A stretch of DNA of 64,000 nucleotides, taken from contig NZ_QGGV01000003.1 of assembly GCF_003148765.1 (NCBI RefSeq), forward strand, positions 306,171 to 370,170, written 5' to 3'. Source of the stretch: Silicimonas algicola. GTDB lineage: Bacteria > Pseudomonadota > Alphaproteobacteria > Rhodobacterales > Rhodobacteraceae. Positions within the stretch are counted from its first letter, which is position 1, and every line of letters starts with the position of its first letter. A model generated the notes under the pieces. The model had not been told where the DNA came from. It saw only the letters and a program-made list of their open reading frames with translations, and did no database searches. Position numbers and translations under genes: made by a program. Below, in pieces: positions 24,724-35,602 of the stretch.

Positions 24724-25055
24724 CGCGGGTCGGAGTTCTGTGGCTCGGGGCGGCGGTGACGGTCTTTCTGCTGGCGTCGGTCGCGCTTCGGCGGCATGTC
24801 GACCAACCGTCCACGGCGGGGCTCCTTTTGGCGCTGGCGCTCTACACGCTCGGGAACCTGATGATGGTGCGGCTGATGCGCGAAAGCGGCATGGCCGTCG
24901 CGATCTCGGTCTCGGCGGTGGCGCAACTCGTGCTTGCCAACGTCGTGGCGCTGGCGCTGTTCGGCGAGCGTCCGGGACCGATGCAGAGCGCGGGCATCCT
25001 TCTGGGCGTCGTTGCGGTCGGACTGATCCTCTTCCCCGCGGGGCGCGCGCCATGA
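24720..25055 (+). CDS. Small four-helix membrane protein, EamA/SMR-like, 111 aa
   Basis: Four hydrophobic helices are predicted by eye (near residues 4-21, 32-50, 57-77, 85-104), with MMVRLMRESGMAVAISVSAV and LGVVAVGLILF. The length and layout resemble small multidrug resistance or half-EamA transporters. It overlaps the GNAT stop (ATGA) and the permease start. Possible role: export or accessory component for a pathway metabolite; not established. Confidence 0.65.
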   Translation: MTRVGVLWLGAAVTVFLLASVALRRHVDQPSTAGLLLALALYTLGNLMMVRLMRESGMAVAISVSAVAQLVLANVVALALFGERPGPMQSAGILLGVVAVGLILFPAGRAP

Positions 25056-25984
25056 GGGGCTTTCTGCCTGTCCTGGCCGTCCTCGCGGCGATCCTGGCGC
25101 TTTGGGTCGCAGCCGTCGCGCCGATGAACGCCCGCCAGGCGCTGGACGTGGCCGAACGCGAGGGCGCGGCGGTCACGCCTGCCGAGAGCCGAACGCGGTT
25201 CGAGACGCCGGTCCTGACGCTGATGCTCCGCAATTCCGGCGAGATCTGGCGCGGCTACGGGCTCGAGAGACCGCGCCTCCCGACGCCCTGGCAGGTCGGC
25301 CAGGAGCTTTGGGCGACGACGGGGGAAATGGCTCTCGAGGGCCGGGCTTTCTCGAAGCGCAGCCTGATCTACCACGCCTGGATCACGCTCCAGTCGACGT
25401 TCTGGGGCTTCGCGCTCGGCACCGTCGTGGGGATCGCGGGGGCCATCGGCATCGTCTATTCGCGCACGATGGAACTGAGCGTCATGCCCTGGGCCATCAT
25501 CAGCCAGACCATCCCCATCGTGGCGCTAGCGCCCATGATCATCGTGCTGTCGTCGCAGCTCGGGATCGAGGAGCGCGGCGTGCCCAAGGCGGTCATCTCG
25601 GCCTACCTCTGCTTCTTCCCCGTCCTCGTCGGCATGGTGAAGGGGCTGAGGTCGCCCACGGCCGAGCAGCTCGACCTTCTCCGAACCTACAGTGCGAGTG
25701 GGATGGCGAGCTTCCTGAAACTGAGGCTTCCGGCCTCGCTGCCCTATCTCTTCACCTCTCTCAAGATCGGCATCGCCGCGGCGCTGGTCGGCACCATCGT
25801 CGGTGAGCTTCCGACCGGCGCCATCTCGGGCCTCGGCGCGCGCATCCTGATCGGCGACCAGTTCGGGACGCCTCTCGCCATCTGGTCGGCGCTCGCGGCG
25901 GCGGCGATCCTTGCGGGCGTGCTGGTGACGCTTCTGGGTTGGGCGCAGGCGGTGACGCTTCGGCGCATGGGGGGCGGGCGATGA
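25052..25984 (+). CDS. ABC transporter permease (first of two), 310 aa
   Basis: An N-terminal helix (VLAVLAAILALWVAAVAP) leads into a ~70-residue periplasmic segment. The BPD transmembrane domain then shows TLQSTFWGFALGTVVGIAGA and the EAA loop region LLRTYSASGMASFLKLRLPA near 210-229. It is of the nitrate/taurine/NMT1-type permease family. Start ATG 25052 overlaps the preceding stop, and the stop overlaps the next permease. Confidence 0.88.
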   Translation: MRGFLPVLAVLAAILALWVAAVAPMNARQALDVAEREGAAVTPAESRTRFETPVLTLMLRNSGEIWRGYGLERPRLPTPWQVGQELWATTGEMALEGRAFSKRSLIYHAWITLQSTFWGFALGTVVGIAGAIGIVYSRTMELSVMPWAIISQTIPIVALAPMIIVLSSQLGIEERGVPKAVISAYLCFFPVLVGMVKGLRSPTAEQLDLLRTYSASGMASFLKLRLPASLPYLFTSLKIGIAAALVGTIVGELPTGAISGLGARILIGDQFGTPLAIWSALAAAAILAGVLVTLLGWAQAVTLRRMGGGR

Positions 25985-26826
25985 TCCTGTGGGGGGCGAT
26001 CCTGTTCTGGCTCGCGGCCTGGGCCGTCAACGCGGCGCTGGCCCGGTCGCGTTATCGCGACACCCGCGCCGTGCGGCTTCTTGCACCCGTGCTGTTCGGG
26101 CTCACGATACTCGTCCTGTGGCAGGGGCTGGTGCGAGGGCTGAACGTGTCGCCTGTGATCCTGCCCGCGCCGACCGATGTCGCGCAGCGCATAGCGTCCG
26201 ACAGCGGAGTCCTGTGGGAGGATTTCTCGCAGACCGTGCTGAAGGGCGCGCTCTCGGGCTACCTGATCGGGGCGTCGGCGGCGGTCCTGACCGCCATCGC
26301 CATCGACCGCTCGACGTTCCTCACCCGGGGGCTTCTGCCGGTCGGCAACTTCGTCGCGGCGCTGCCGATCGTGGGCATCGCGCCGATCCTGGTGAACTGG
26401 TTCGGCTTCGACTGGCATTCGAAGGCGGCGGTCGTGGTGGTGATGGTGTTCTTCCCCATCCTGGTGAACACCGTGCAGGGGCTGTCCGAAGCAGGCGCCA
26501 TGCAGAAGGACCTGATGCGCACCTACGCCGCCTCCTACTGGCAGACGCTGTGGAAGCTGAGGCTGCCCGCCGCGATGCCATTCCTTTTCAACGGCTTCAA
26601 GATCGCGACGACGCTTGCGCTGATCGGGGCCATCGTCGCCGAATATTTCGGCTCACCCACGAGAGGCATGGGATTCCGCATCTCGACCGGGGTCGGACGC
26701 TTGTCCATCGACCTCGTCTGGGCTGAAATCGCCGTGGCCGCCCTGACGGGGTCGGTGGCCTACGGCCTGGTGGCACTGGCCGAGCGCCGTGTCACCTTCT
26801 GGCACCCGTCGCAGCGAAAGACATGA
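25981..26826 (+). CDS. ABC transporter permease (second of two), 281 aa
   Basis: BPD-type permease with N-terminal helix GAILFWLAAWAVNAALARSR and the EAA loop DLMRTYAASYWQTLWKLRLP near 177-196, clearly related to the first permease. Two distinct permeases imply a heterodimeric channel. The upstream in-frame extension was rejected in favour of ATG 25981, which overlaps the previous stop (ATGA). Confidence 0.88.
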   Translation: MILWGAILFWLAAWAVNAALARSRYRDTRAVRLLAPVLFGLTILVLWQGLVRGLNVSPVILPAPTDVAQRIASDSGVLWEDFSQTVLKGALSGYLIGASAAVLTAIAIDRSTFLTRGLLPVGNFVAALPIVGIAPILVNWFGFDWHSKAAVVVVMVFFPILVNTVQGLSEAGAMQKDLMRTYAASYWQTLWKLRLPAAMPFLFNGFKIATTLALIGAIVAEYFGSPTRGMGFRISTGVGRLSIDLVWAEIAVAALTGSVAYGLVALAERRVTFWHPSQRKT

Positions 26827-26854
26827 CCAACAACAACCAACCGGGAGCACTATC

Positions 26855-27841
26855 ATGAAAAGACTGATCGCAGGCGGGTTCGCCGCCGCCCTGACGGCGG
26901 GCGCGGCACTGGCCGCCGACGACGTCACCCTCCAGCTCAAGTGGGTCACGCAGTCCCAGTTCGCGGGCTACTACGTCGCCCTCGAGAAGGGGTTCTACGA
27001 GGAAGAGGATCTGAACGTCACCATCAAGCCGGGCGGTCCGGACATCGCCCCGCCGCAGGTCGTGGCGGGCGGAGGTGCCGACGTCCTCGTCGAGTGGATG
27101 CCGGCGGCGCTCGCCGCGCGCGAGAAAGGCCTGCCGCTCGTCAACATCGCGCAGCCCTTCAAGTCGTCGGGGATGCAGCTGACCTGCTGGAAGGACTCCG
27201 GCATCGAGACGCCGGCCGACTTCCCCGGCAAGACGCTCGGCGTCTGGTTCTTCGGCAACGAGTATCCCTTCCTGTCGTGGATGAGCCAGCTCGGCGTCGC
27301 GACCGACGGCGCCGACGATGACGGTGTCGCGGTTCTGAAGCAGGGCTTCAACGTCGATCCGCTGATCCAGCGGCAGGCGGACTGCATCTCGACCATGACC
27401 TACAACGAATACTGGCAGGTCATCGACGCAGGTGTGTCCGAGGACGACCTCATCACCTTCAAGTACGAGGATCAGGGCGTCGCGACCCTGGAGGACGGTC
27501 TCTACGTCCTCGAGGAACGGCTCGCCGATCCGGCGTTCAAGGACGCGATGGTCCGCTTCGTGCGCGCATCGATGAAGGGCTGGAAGTACGCCGAGGAGAA
27601 CCCGGACGAGGCCGCGATGATCGTTCTCGACTACGACGAGACCGGCGCGCAGACCGAGGAGCATCAGAAGCGGATGATGGGCGAGGTCGCCAAGCTGACG
27701 GCTGGTTCGGACGGCACGCTGGATGAGGCGGACTATCAGCGCACGGTCGACTCGCTAATGTCGGGCGGATCCGACCCGGTCATCACGAAGGCTCCCGAAG
27801 GCGCCTTCACGCATGAGATCACGGACGGCGCTCTGAACTGA
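26855..27841 (+). CDS. NMT1/THI5-type periplasmic substrate-binding protein, 328 aa
   Basis: A Sec signal peptide (KRLIAGGFAAALTAGAALA) precedes the NMT1 domain: LQLKWVTQSQFAGYYVALEKG near residues 29-49, GGPDIAPPQVVAGGGADVLV, and GVWFFGNEYPFLSWM. The family binds pyrimidines such as hydroxymethylpyrimidine or riboflavin-like ligands. In this operon uracil, thymine or a hydropyrimidine is the likely cargo. It is the last gene before a strong terminator. Confidence 0.9.
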   Translation: MKRLIAGGFAAALTAGAALAADDVTLQLKWVTQSQFAGYYVALEKGFYEEEDLNVTIKPGGPDIAPPQVVAGGGADVLVEWMPAALAAREKGLPLVNIAQPFKSSGMQLTCWKDSGIETPADFPGKTLGVWFFGNEYPFLSWMSQLGVATDGADDDGVAVLKQGFNVDPLIQRQADCISTMTYNEYWQVIDAGVSEDDLITFKYEDQGVATLEDGLYVLEERLADPAFKDAMVRFVRASMKGWKYAEENPDEAAMIVLDYDETGAQTEEHQKRMMGEVAKLTAGSDGTLDEADYQRTVDSLMSGGSDPVITKAPEGAFTHEITDGALN

Positions 27842-27858
27842 TCTGCGAAAGAGACACG

Positions 27859-27898
27859 AAAGGGGCGCGGGGGGAAACCTCCGCGCCCTTTGTCGTTT
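27859..27898 (+). terminator. Rho-independent-type terminator after the pyrimidine operon
   Basis: AAAGGGGCGCGG and CCGCGCCCTTT form an ~11-bp stem (one bulged G) around a GGGGAAACCT loop, 18 nt after the stop. It is followed by TGTCGTTTT. Confidence 0.85.
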
Positions 27899-27997
27899 TG
27901 GGGGGAAGTCGACAACTTCTGGACATTTTCAAGGCATGAATCGGGCAGACACGGTAAACTCAAGCCTGTGTTGGGTGTGTAATGGTGGGGGTGCGCC

Positions 27998-29698
27998 GTG
28001 CCCGTGGAAATTCGTTACGAGTCAGGGACTTCCGAATATGCGTTGCCGGACGAGAGTATCTCGTCGCTGAGCTTCGGAGCACGGTACGTCAGCTATGACG
28101 GCGTCGATCGTTTCGTCGACCAGTCCAATGACCTCAATCTCGGCATGATCGTCTGGCCGGGCGGAACGCTGGCCGAAGGCCGCGACGACCGCTTCGGCTT
28201 CGAGTTCGACAGGCTCTACGACCCCGCGACCGGCAAGCCCGATATCGCGGACATGATGGCCATCGCGGTCGAACAGGGCACCGGCCTGTCGGTCGTCCTG
28301 CCCACGGCGCGCTACGCGGACGACCTCGAGACCTTGCGTGAGGAGATGCAGGATTTTCTCGGCGACCTTCTCGGCGGCGCCTTCGGACCCTTGCCCGAAC
28401 CAATGATCCTCGAGATCGGCAGCGAGTATTTCGCCAACTTCGACGGTGCCGACCGGGCGTCGGACTATGGCGCGGTCGCGGACCTCATGGTGACCGAGAT
28501 CGCGTGGGCTCTGGCGGACCCGTCCGTCAACACCACCGGGGCGGATGTCACCATCGCGGTGCAGGCGGGGAAAACCCTGGCCGACGACATCGCCATCCGG
28601 GATGAATTGTCGAACGAGGCGCTCGCCCATGTGGACATGATCGTTCACCATCGTTTCGCCTATCAGCCCCAGGGTATCGACGCGCGCATCGACGAGTTGC
28701 ACCAGATCGTCGAGGCCTGGGGCCAGGACGCGACAGGGGCGGGCGGCGTAGATCCCGAGCTTTTCGTCTCGGCCTGGAACACCGTGACGCTGACGCGAAA
28801 CGAGGCGCTGACCGATTACATCGCCGAAGAGGCGTCGCAGGGCATCCATGTCGACCGCTCGGACGTCGACCTCGACGGGCGGACCACGACCGACTTCGAG
28901 CGGTTCTGGCAGGACCGGCTGGACGAGGCCGCCTATGGCCAGGAACATGCGGCCTACATCCTGGAAAGCTTCGCGAGCTATGCCGAGGCGGGCATGGATG
29001 CGGGCGCGGTCTACGGTATCGACACCGTACATCCGGGCCATCTGAGCTGGCGCGAGGACGGCGAGGATTACAGCTTCGCCGGCGCCGAGATGCTGAAGAT
29101 GATCTACGAAAGCGTCGGCGGCACGCATGTCCTCCGCTCAGATGGCCCCTATGACCCTAATGACCCGGTCACGCTCTACGGCTTCGAGAACGACGACAAG
29201 CTGGTTCTTTTCGTGGCCGCCGGCGACCACGCGCCCGGCAACGTGACGATCGAGCTTGACGGCCTGGGGACCGAGTATCGCAGCGTCTGGGCCGAAAAGC
29301 TGACAAGCGAGACGCCGGAGGACTGGATGGCCGTCTTCGGCATCGCCGACAACCCGCAGGTCGACGAAAGCGCCGAGGCGCAAGCCTATGCCCTTGGCGT
29401 CCGCGACGTCGTGACGCCGGGCGTCCGCCCGGGCGCCATCGAGGTGTCGCTGACCGGAGAGCACGACATCATCCGCCTGTCGTTCGGCAAGACCGACGCC
29501 GGTGCGGCCGAAATCGCGGGCTGGTCCGGGGGCGAGGGCACCGAGCTTCACGCCTCCGCTCCGCTTCCCGTGACCGACCCGGGGTCATTGCCGGTCTACG
29601 ACGATGACGATGACGACTTTCATGCCTTCCTCGCGGGTGCGGGCGGTGGCGGGGGCGGCATAGGCCTGATGCTCGCGATGCTGTTCTTCTTCCTCTGA
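27998..29698 (+). CDS. Large acidic protein with glycine-rich hydrophobic C-terminal tail, 566 aa
   Basis: The body (~residues 30-500) resembles a glycoside-hydrolase-type TIM barrel: FGFEFDRLYDP, ILEIGSEYFANFDG near residue 140, SAWNTVTLTRNE, and YGIDTVHPGHLSW, followed by a beta domain (LYGFENDDKLVLFVAAGDH). No N-terminal signal peptide is visible. The C-terminus runs VYDDDDDDFHAFLAGAG, then six glycines, then IGLMLAMLFFFL. An acidic run plus glycine linker plus hydrophobic end suggests secretion or membrane anchoring by a C-terminal signal, but it lacks the basic tail of known GlyGly-CTERM proteins. Start GTG 27998. Family not firmly recognised. Confidence 0.6.
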   Translation: MPVEIRYESGTSEYALPDESISSLSFGARYVSYDGVDRFVDQSNDLNLGMIVWPGGTLAEGRDDRFGFEFDRLYDPATGKPDIADMMAIAVEQGTGLSVVLPTARYADDLETLREEMQDFLGDLLGGAFGPLPEPMILEIGSEYFANFDGADRASDYGAVADLMVTEIAWALADPSVNTTGADVTIAVQAGKTLADDIAIRDELSNEALAHVDMIVHHRFAYQPQGIDARIDELHQIVEAWGQDATGAGGVDPELFVSAWNTVTLTRNEALTDYIAEEASQGIHVDRSDVDLDGRTTTDFERFWQDRLDEAAYGQEHAAYILESFASYAEAGMDAGAVYGIDTVHPGHLSWREDGEDYSFAGAEMLKMIYESVGGTHVLRSDGPYDPNDPVTLYGFENDDKLVLFVAAGDHAPGNVTIELDGLGTEYRSVWAEKLTSETPEDWMAVFGIADNPQVDESAEAQAYALGVRDVVTPGVRPGAIEVSLTGEHDIIRLSFGKTDAGAAEIAGWSGGEGTELHASAPLPVTDPGSLPVYDDDDDDFHAFLAGAGGGGGGIGLMLAMLFFFL

Positions 29699-29706
29699 CG
29701 GCGCAT

Positions 29707-29731
29707 TGAACCGAATCCGCCGAGACACGTT
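29707..29731 (+). promoter_or_regulatory. Candidate EcfG-type promoter upstream of YihY gene
   Basis: TGAAC (29707-29711), 16 nt, CGTT (29728-29731) is one mismatch from the EcfG consensus and lies 27 nt before the YihY/BrkB start. Confidence 0.45.
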
Positions 29732-29758
29732 GCTTTCCTGAAACGGAAGGGAGCGGCG

Positions 29759-30835
29759 ATGAACGGCGACAGAGGCAAGGGCAGACAGGCCGAGCGGCCG
29801 GGAGAGATACCGCAGCGCGGCTGGAAGGAAATTCTCCTCCGGGTGAAGGACGAGATCGTGACAGATCACGTCTCGGTCGTCTCGGCCGGCGTGGCGTTCT
29901 TCGGACTTCTCGCCATCTTCCCTGCCATCGGCGCCTTGATCTCGCTTGCGGGCTTCTTCCTCGACCCCTCCGACGTCGCCAACCAGATCGACACGCTGAC
30001 GTCGCTGTTGCCGCCGAACGCGGCCTCGATCATCCAGGACCAGATCGTCTCGGTCACCTCGGGCGACAACACCGCCACGGGCTTTGCCGCGGTCTTCGGG
30101 CTGCTCCTGGCGCTCTACGGCGCGATGAAAGGCGTCCTGACGCTGATCGAGGGGCTCAACATCGCCTACAACGAACGCGAGAAGCGTGGCTTCGTGGCGC
30201 TTTACGCGCGCGCGCTTCTGCTGACGCTCGGGTTGATGGTCGGATTGATTTTCGTCTTCGCGCTCATCCTCGTCCTGCCCAGCATCATCGCGTTCCTGCC
30301 GGTGCCGGACTGGGTCGCGACAGCGCTCGGCTGGATCAAATGGCCGCTTCTGGCCGCGCTGACCGTGCTCGGCCTGTCCGTTCTCTTCCGCTACGGGCCG
30401 TCGCGCGAGAATGCCAAGTGGCGCTGGATCACGCCGGGGTCCATCGCTGCCACGGTACTGTGGCTGCTGGGGACGATCGCCTTCTCGATGTACGCGCAGA
30501 ACTTTGGCAGCTACAACGAGACCTACGGCACCATCGGGGGCGTCATCATCCTGCTGACGTGGCTGTGGCTGTCGTCGTTCATCGTCCTTGCCGGAGCTGA
30601 ACTGGATTCCGAGATCGAGCTGCAGACGTCGCGCGATACGACGACGGGCGTTGCGCAGCCCATGGGAGCCCGGGGCGCGGTCAAGGCGGACACCCTGCCG
30701 GACGGGGAACACGAGTCGGAGGAGGGGCGCCGGGAAGATAAGCCGCCGAACCTTCTCACGAACGTTGTCGTCGCTTTCGGACTAGGCGCCATGACCCTCC
30801 TGCGCCGTCGCATGGCGCGCCGTCAGGAGCGGTGA
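29759..30835 (+). CDS. YihY/virulence-factor BrkB-family membrane protein, 358 aa
   Basis: Six membrane helices and family signatures are seen: VSAGVAFFGLLAIFPAIGAL near residues 41-60, ALYGAMKGVLTLIEGLNIAYN near 117-137, PGSIAATVLWLLGTIAFSMY, and the last GTIGGVIILLTWLWLSSFIV. The C-terminal ~80 residues are charged with a further hydrophobic stretch (VVVAFGLGAMTLL). Molecular function is unsettled. Start ATG 29759 follows GGAAGGGAGCGG. Possibly stress-regulated. Confidence 0.92.
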   Translation: MNGDRGKGRQAERPGEIPQRGWKEILLRVKDEIVTDHVSVVSAGVAFFGLLAIFPAIGALISLAGFFLDPSDVANQIDTLTSLLPPNAASIIQDQIVSVTSGDNTATGFAAVFGLLLALYGAMKGVLTLIEGLNIAYNEREKRGFVALYARALLLTLGLMVGLIFVFALILVLPSIIAFLPVPDWVATALGWIKWPLLAALTVLGLSVLFRYGPSRENAKWRWITPGSIAATVLWLLGTIAFSMYAQNFGSYNETYGTIGGVIILLTWLWLSSFIVLAGAELDSEIELQTSRDTTTGVAQPMGARGAVKADTLPDGEHESEEGRREDKPPNLLTNVVVAFGLGAMTLLRRRMARRQER

Positions 30836-31079
30836 CGCCACCGCAAGAGCGCGCTGGACACAACATGCGGGTAGAGCGGGCGACGACAGCGCGGGATAAA
30901 GCATGTACGCGCTGAAAGTCTCGGCACATCGCAAAGGACACAGGGGGAAAAGTCCCTGCGACATCACGCCCGGCGCAAATCTTCGCTCAATGCGAATCGG
31001 ACACTTTGGCAAAAGCGCGGGGTGTCGTATCAAAGCGGCCGAGCGCGGGACGAACCCGGGCCGAGGCAGGACAGAGCAG
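30836..31079. other. Intergenic stretch without a confident gene
   Basis: About 245 nt between the YihY gene and the 30-codon frame at 31080. It contains a short inverted repeat CAGGG-N8-CCCTG near 30940-30960. An in-frame extension of the 30-codon frame back to ATG 30903 has composition unlike neighbouring proteins. A small RNA is possible, but nothing in the sequence proves one. Confidence 0.4.
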
Positions 31080-31172
31080 ATGACGGAAATCGTGAAACTG
31101 GCCCTCAAGGGGGGCATGCACCGGCGCCGTGCGCTGGACCTTTGGCGCAAATGGTGGCGTCGGGGCTTCTGA
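31080..31172 (+). CDS. Possible 30-aa cationic, tryptophan-rich peptide
   Basis: ATG 31080 follows AGGA at 8 nt. The 30-codon product starts MTEIVKLALKGG and ends RRRALDLWRKWWRRGF, strongly basic and amphipathic with three tryptophans. Codon choice matches neighbouring genes. A hairpin (GGGGCT-TCTG-AGCCCC, 31162-31177) spans the stop codon. Too short for homology judgement; it may be a real small protein, a leader, or chance. Confidence 0.35.
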   Translation: MTEIVKLALKGGMHRRRALDLWRKWWRRGF

Positions 31173-31187
31173 GCCCCTTGTGACAGC

Positions 31188-31212
31188 GACGCCCGCCCCC
31201 CCGGCGGGCGTC
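31188..31212. terminator. Perfect GC-rich stem-loop between convergent genes
   Basis: GACGCCCGCC and GGCGGGCGTC form a perfect 10-bp stem with a 5-C loop, between the small frame at 31080 and the convergent glutaredoxin-MauE gene, whose stop is at 31216. It has no T-tract, and would suit bidirectional termination. Confidence 0.65.
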
Positions 31213-31215
31213 ACC

Positions 31216-31974
31216 CTAAAGGCCCCACAGCGCCCGTGCGCCCATCCAAAGGCCCATTCCCAGCATCATCAGGTTTTCGGTCAGCGATACGAAGCCCAGG
31301 GGCACGTTGCTGCCGCCGCCGACGCAGGCGCACTTGAGTTCTCGCTTGTCGACATAGACGGCCTTGACGACCGACGCCGCGCCGACCGCGCCGATGAAGA
31401 TCGCGACGGGGGCAGAGATCCAGGTCAGCGCGCCTGCCACCATCAGGACTCCCGCCAGCGCCTCTCCGAACGGGTAGAGGTAGCCGTAGCGGACCCATCT
31501 GCGTGCAAGAAGGTCGTAGTTCAGGAACATGGTCGAGAAGGTCTCGACGTCCTTCAGCTTCTGAACGGCCAGGAAGCACATCGAGATCGCGATGAACCAT
31601 TCCACGGCGCGGAATGTCAGGATCGTGCCGTAGACCGACCACGACAGCCCCAGAGCCATCAGGAACGCGACCGAAAAGATGGCGATGACGGGTTGATAGG
31701 TCATCTCGTCCTCGCCGCGGACGTGCTGGCCGAAGCTGCGGCGCAGGTCGTCGTAGCCGCCGATCCTCTCGCCGCCGATGAAGGTCTGAGGCGTGGTGTC
31801 GACTCCGTGCTTTGCCTTGAAGGCCTCGGTCTCTTCCCGCGTCGTCAGGGGGCGGTCGTCGACCGTGTAACCCTCGCGTTCGAGAAGGTCCTTCGACTTG
31901 AGGCCGTAGGGGCAGAGATGGTCGGGCATGACCATGCGGTAGAGCGTGGCGGTATCGCGGCTGTCGAGGGGCAT
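31216..31974 (-). CDS. Glutaredoxin-MauE-type membrane fusion protein, 252 aa
   Basis: Residues 1-85 are glutaredoxin-like with a CPYG site at 21-24 and TTPQTFIGGERIGGYDDLRR near 60-79. Residues ~92-250 have four or more membrane helices (MTYQPVIAIFSVAFLMALGL, FRAVEWFIAISMCFLAVQKL) and resemble the MauE/DoxX-type redox membrane proteins, with KCACVGG carrying a CxC pair. The fusion suggests electron transfer to a membrane partner, perhaps disulfide or metal handling. ATG 31974 has no ribosome binding site; an EcfG-type promoter ends 9 nt before it. Confidence 0.8.
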   Translation of the reverse strand: MPLDSRDTATLYRMVMPDHLCPYGLKSKDLLEREGYTVDDRPLTTREETEAFKAKHGVDTTPQTFIGGERIGGYDDLRRSFGQHVRGEDEMTYQPVIAIFSVAFLMALGLSWSVYGTILTFRAVEWFIAISMCFLAVQKLKDVETFSTMFLNYDLLARRWVRYGYLYPFGEALAGVLMVAGALTWISAPVAIFIGAVGAASVVKAVYVDKRELKCACVGGGSNVPLGFVSLTENLMMLGMGLWMGARALWGL

Positions 31975-31982
31975 GACGGGAC

Positions 31983-32008
31983 AACGGCGGTCCCGCGCGA
32001 CGGGTTCC
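31983..32008 (-). promoter_or_regulatory. Perfect EcfG-type promoter upstream of glutaredoxin-MauE gene
   Basis: On the minus strand GGAAC (32008-32004), 17 nt, CGTT (31986-31983) is an exact consensus match. The predicted transcription start falls at or within a few bases of the ATG at 31974, implying a leaderless message. Confidence 0.6.
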
Positions 32009-32018
32009 CCGGCACGGC

Positions 32019-32044
32019 GACGGCCCCTCGGGCGAGGGGTCGTC
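32019..32044 (-). terminator. Stem-loop downstream of acs
   Basis: An 11-bp stem (one G-T pair) with a 4-nt loop, GACGACCCCTC/GAGGGGCCGTC on the minus strand, lies 20 nt after the acs stop and before the next gene's promoter. It has no T-tract. Confidence 0.6.
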
Positions 32045-32063
32045 CGGACCGGCGGGTAGAGCG

Positions 32064-34022
<1,959 letters not shown>

Positions 34023-34063
34023 GTCGGCTCCTCCTCCGAATGTGCGGCGGTCCCTCGGGACCG

Positions 34064-34819
<756 letters not shown>

Positions 34820-34831
34820 GACCCTTGCCTC

Positions 34832-35590
34832 CTAGTGCGCGGCTTCGCCGAGGTACGCTTCCTGCACCTTCGGGTTGCCCTTGATGTTCTCGGGTTCGTC
34901 CTCGACCAGAGGCGTCCCCTGCGCGAGGACGGTGATGCGGTCGGCCAGCGAGAAGACGACGTGCATGTCGTGCTCGATGATGCACATCGTGATGTCCCGC
35001 TTCGACTTGATGTCCCGCAGCAGGTCGATGGTGTTGTTGGTGTCGGCGCGCGCCATGCCGGCTGTCGGCTCGTCGAGCAGAAGAAGCTTCGGCTCCTGCA
35101 CGAGGCACATCGCCATCTCGAGCCGCCGCTTGTCGCCCCGCGACATCGAGGCCGAGTGCATGTTGCGCTTGTCGATCATGTTGACGTCGACGAGGATCGC
35201 CTCGGCCTTCTCGACCAGGTCCTTTTCATGCGCGAAGTTCTCGAAGGCGTGCAGGCGAAAGGCGCCGTCGCGGCGGGCGAAGCACGGGATCAGGATGTTT
35301 TCCATCACCGTCAGGTCGCCGAAGATCTCGGGTGTCTGGAAGACGCGGGAAATCCCCATCTGGTTGATCTCGTGCGGCTTGCGCCCCAGCACCGACTGCC
35401 CGTCGAACATGACCGAGCCGGTGTCCGGGATCAGCTTGCCGACGAGGCAGTTCAGCAGCGTCGATTTGCCTGCGCCATTCGGTCCGATGATGGCGTGAAC
35501 CGTGTTCTCGCGCACCGAGAGGTTCACGTCCGAAAGCGCCTTCAGGCCGCCGAAGCGCTTGTTGACGCCCTTGACTTCAAGAATGCCCAT
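34832..35590 (-). CDS. HAAT-family ABC transporter ATP-binding protein, LivG-type, 252 aa
   Basis: Walker A GPNGAGKSTLLNCLVG near residues 37-52 and the LivG-type insert (NQMGISRVFQTPEIFGDLTV near 76-95). Walker B is LLLLDEPTAGM, followed by the switch region CIIEHDMHVVFSLADRITVL. The signature loop reads MSRGDKRRLEMAMCL instead of the canonical LSGGQ form. It is 12 nt from the LivF-type gene. Confidence 0.92.
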   Translation of the reverse strand: MGILEVKGVNKRFGGLKALSDVNLSVRENTVHAIIGPNGAGKSTLLNCLVGKLIPDTGSVMFDGQSVLGRKPHEINQMGISRVFQTPEIFGDLTVMENILIPCFARRDGAFRLHAFENFAHEKDLVEKAEAILVDVNMIDKRNMHSASMSRGDKRRLEMAMCLVQEPKLLLLDEPTAGMARADTNNTIDLLRDIKSKRDITMCIIEHDMHVVFSLADRITVLAQGTPLVEDEPENIKGNPKVQEAYLGEAAH

Positions 35591-35602
35591 GTCGCTGTTT
35601 CC

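Noticed and set aside
30903-31172. 89-codon version of the small cationic frame
   Set aside because: The extra upstream residues look like random GC-rich translation (many Arg, Gly, Cys). Only the final 30 codons have a start with a usable ribosome binding site.
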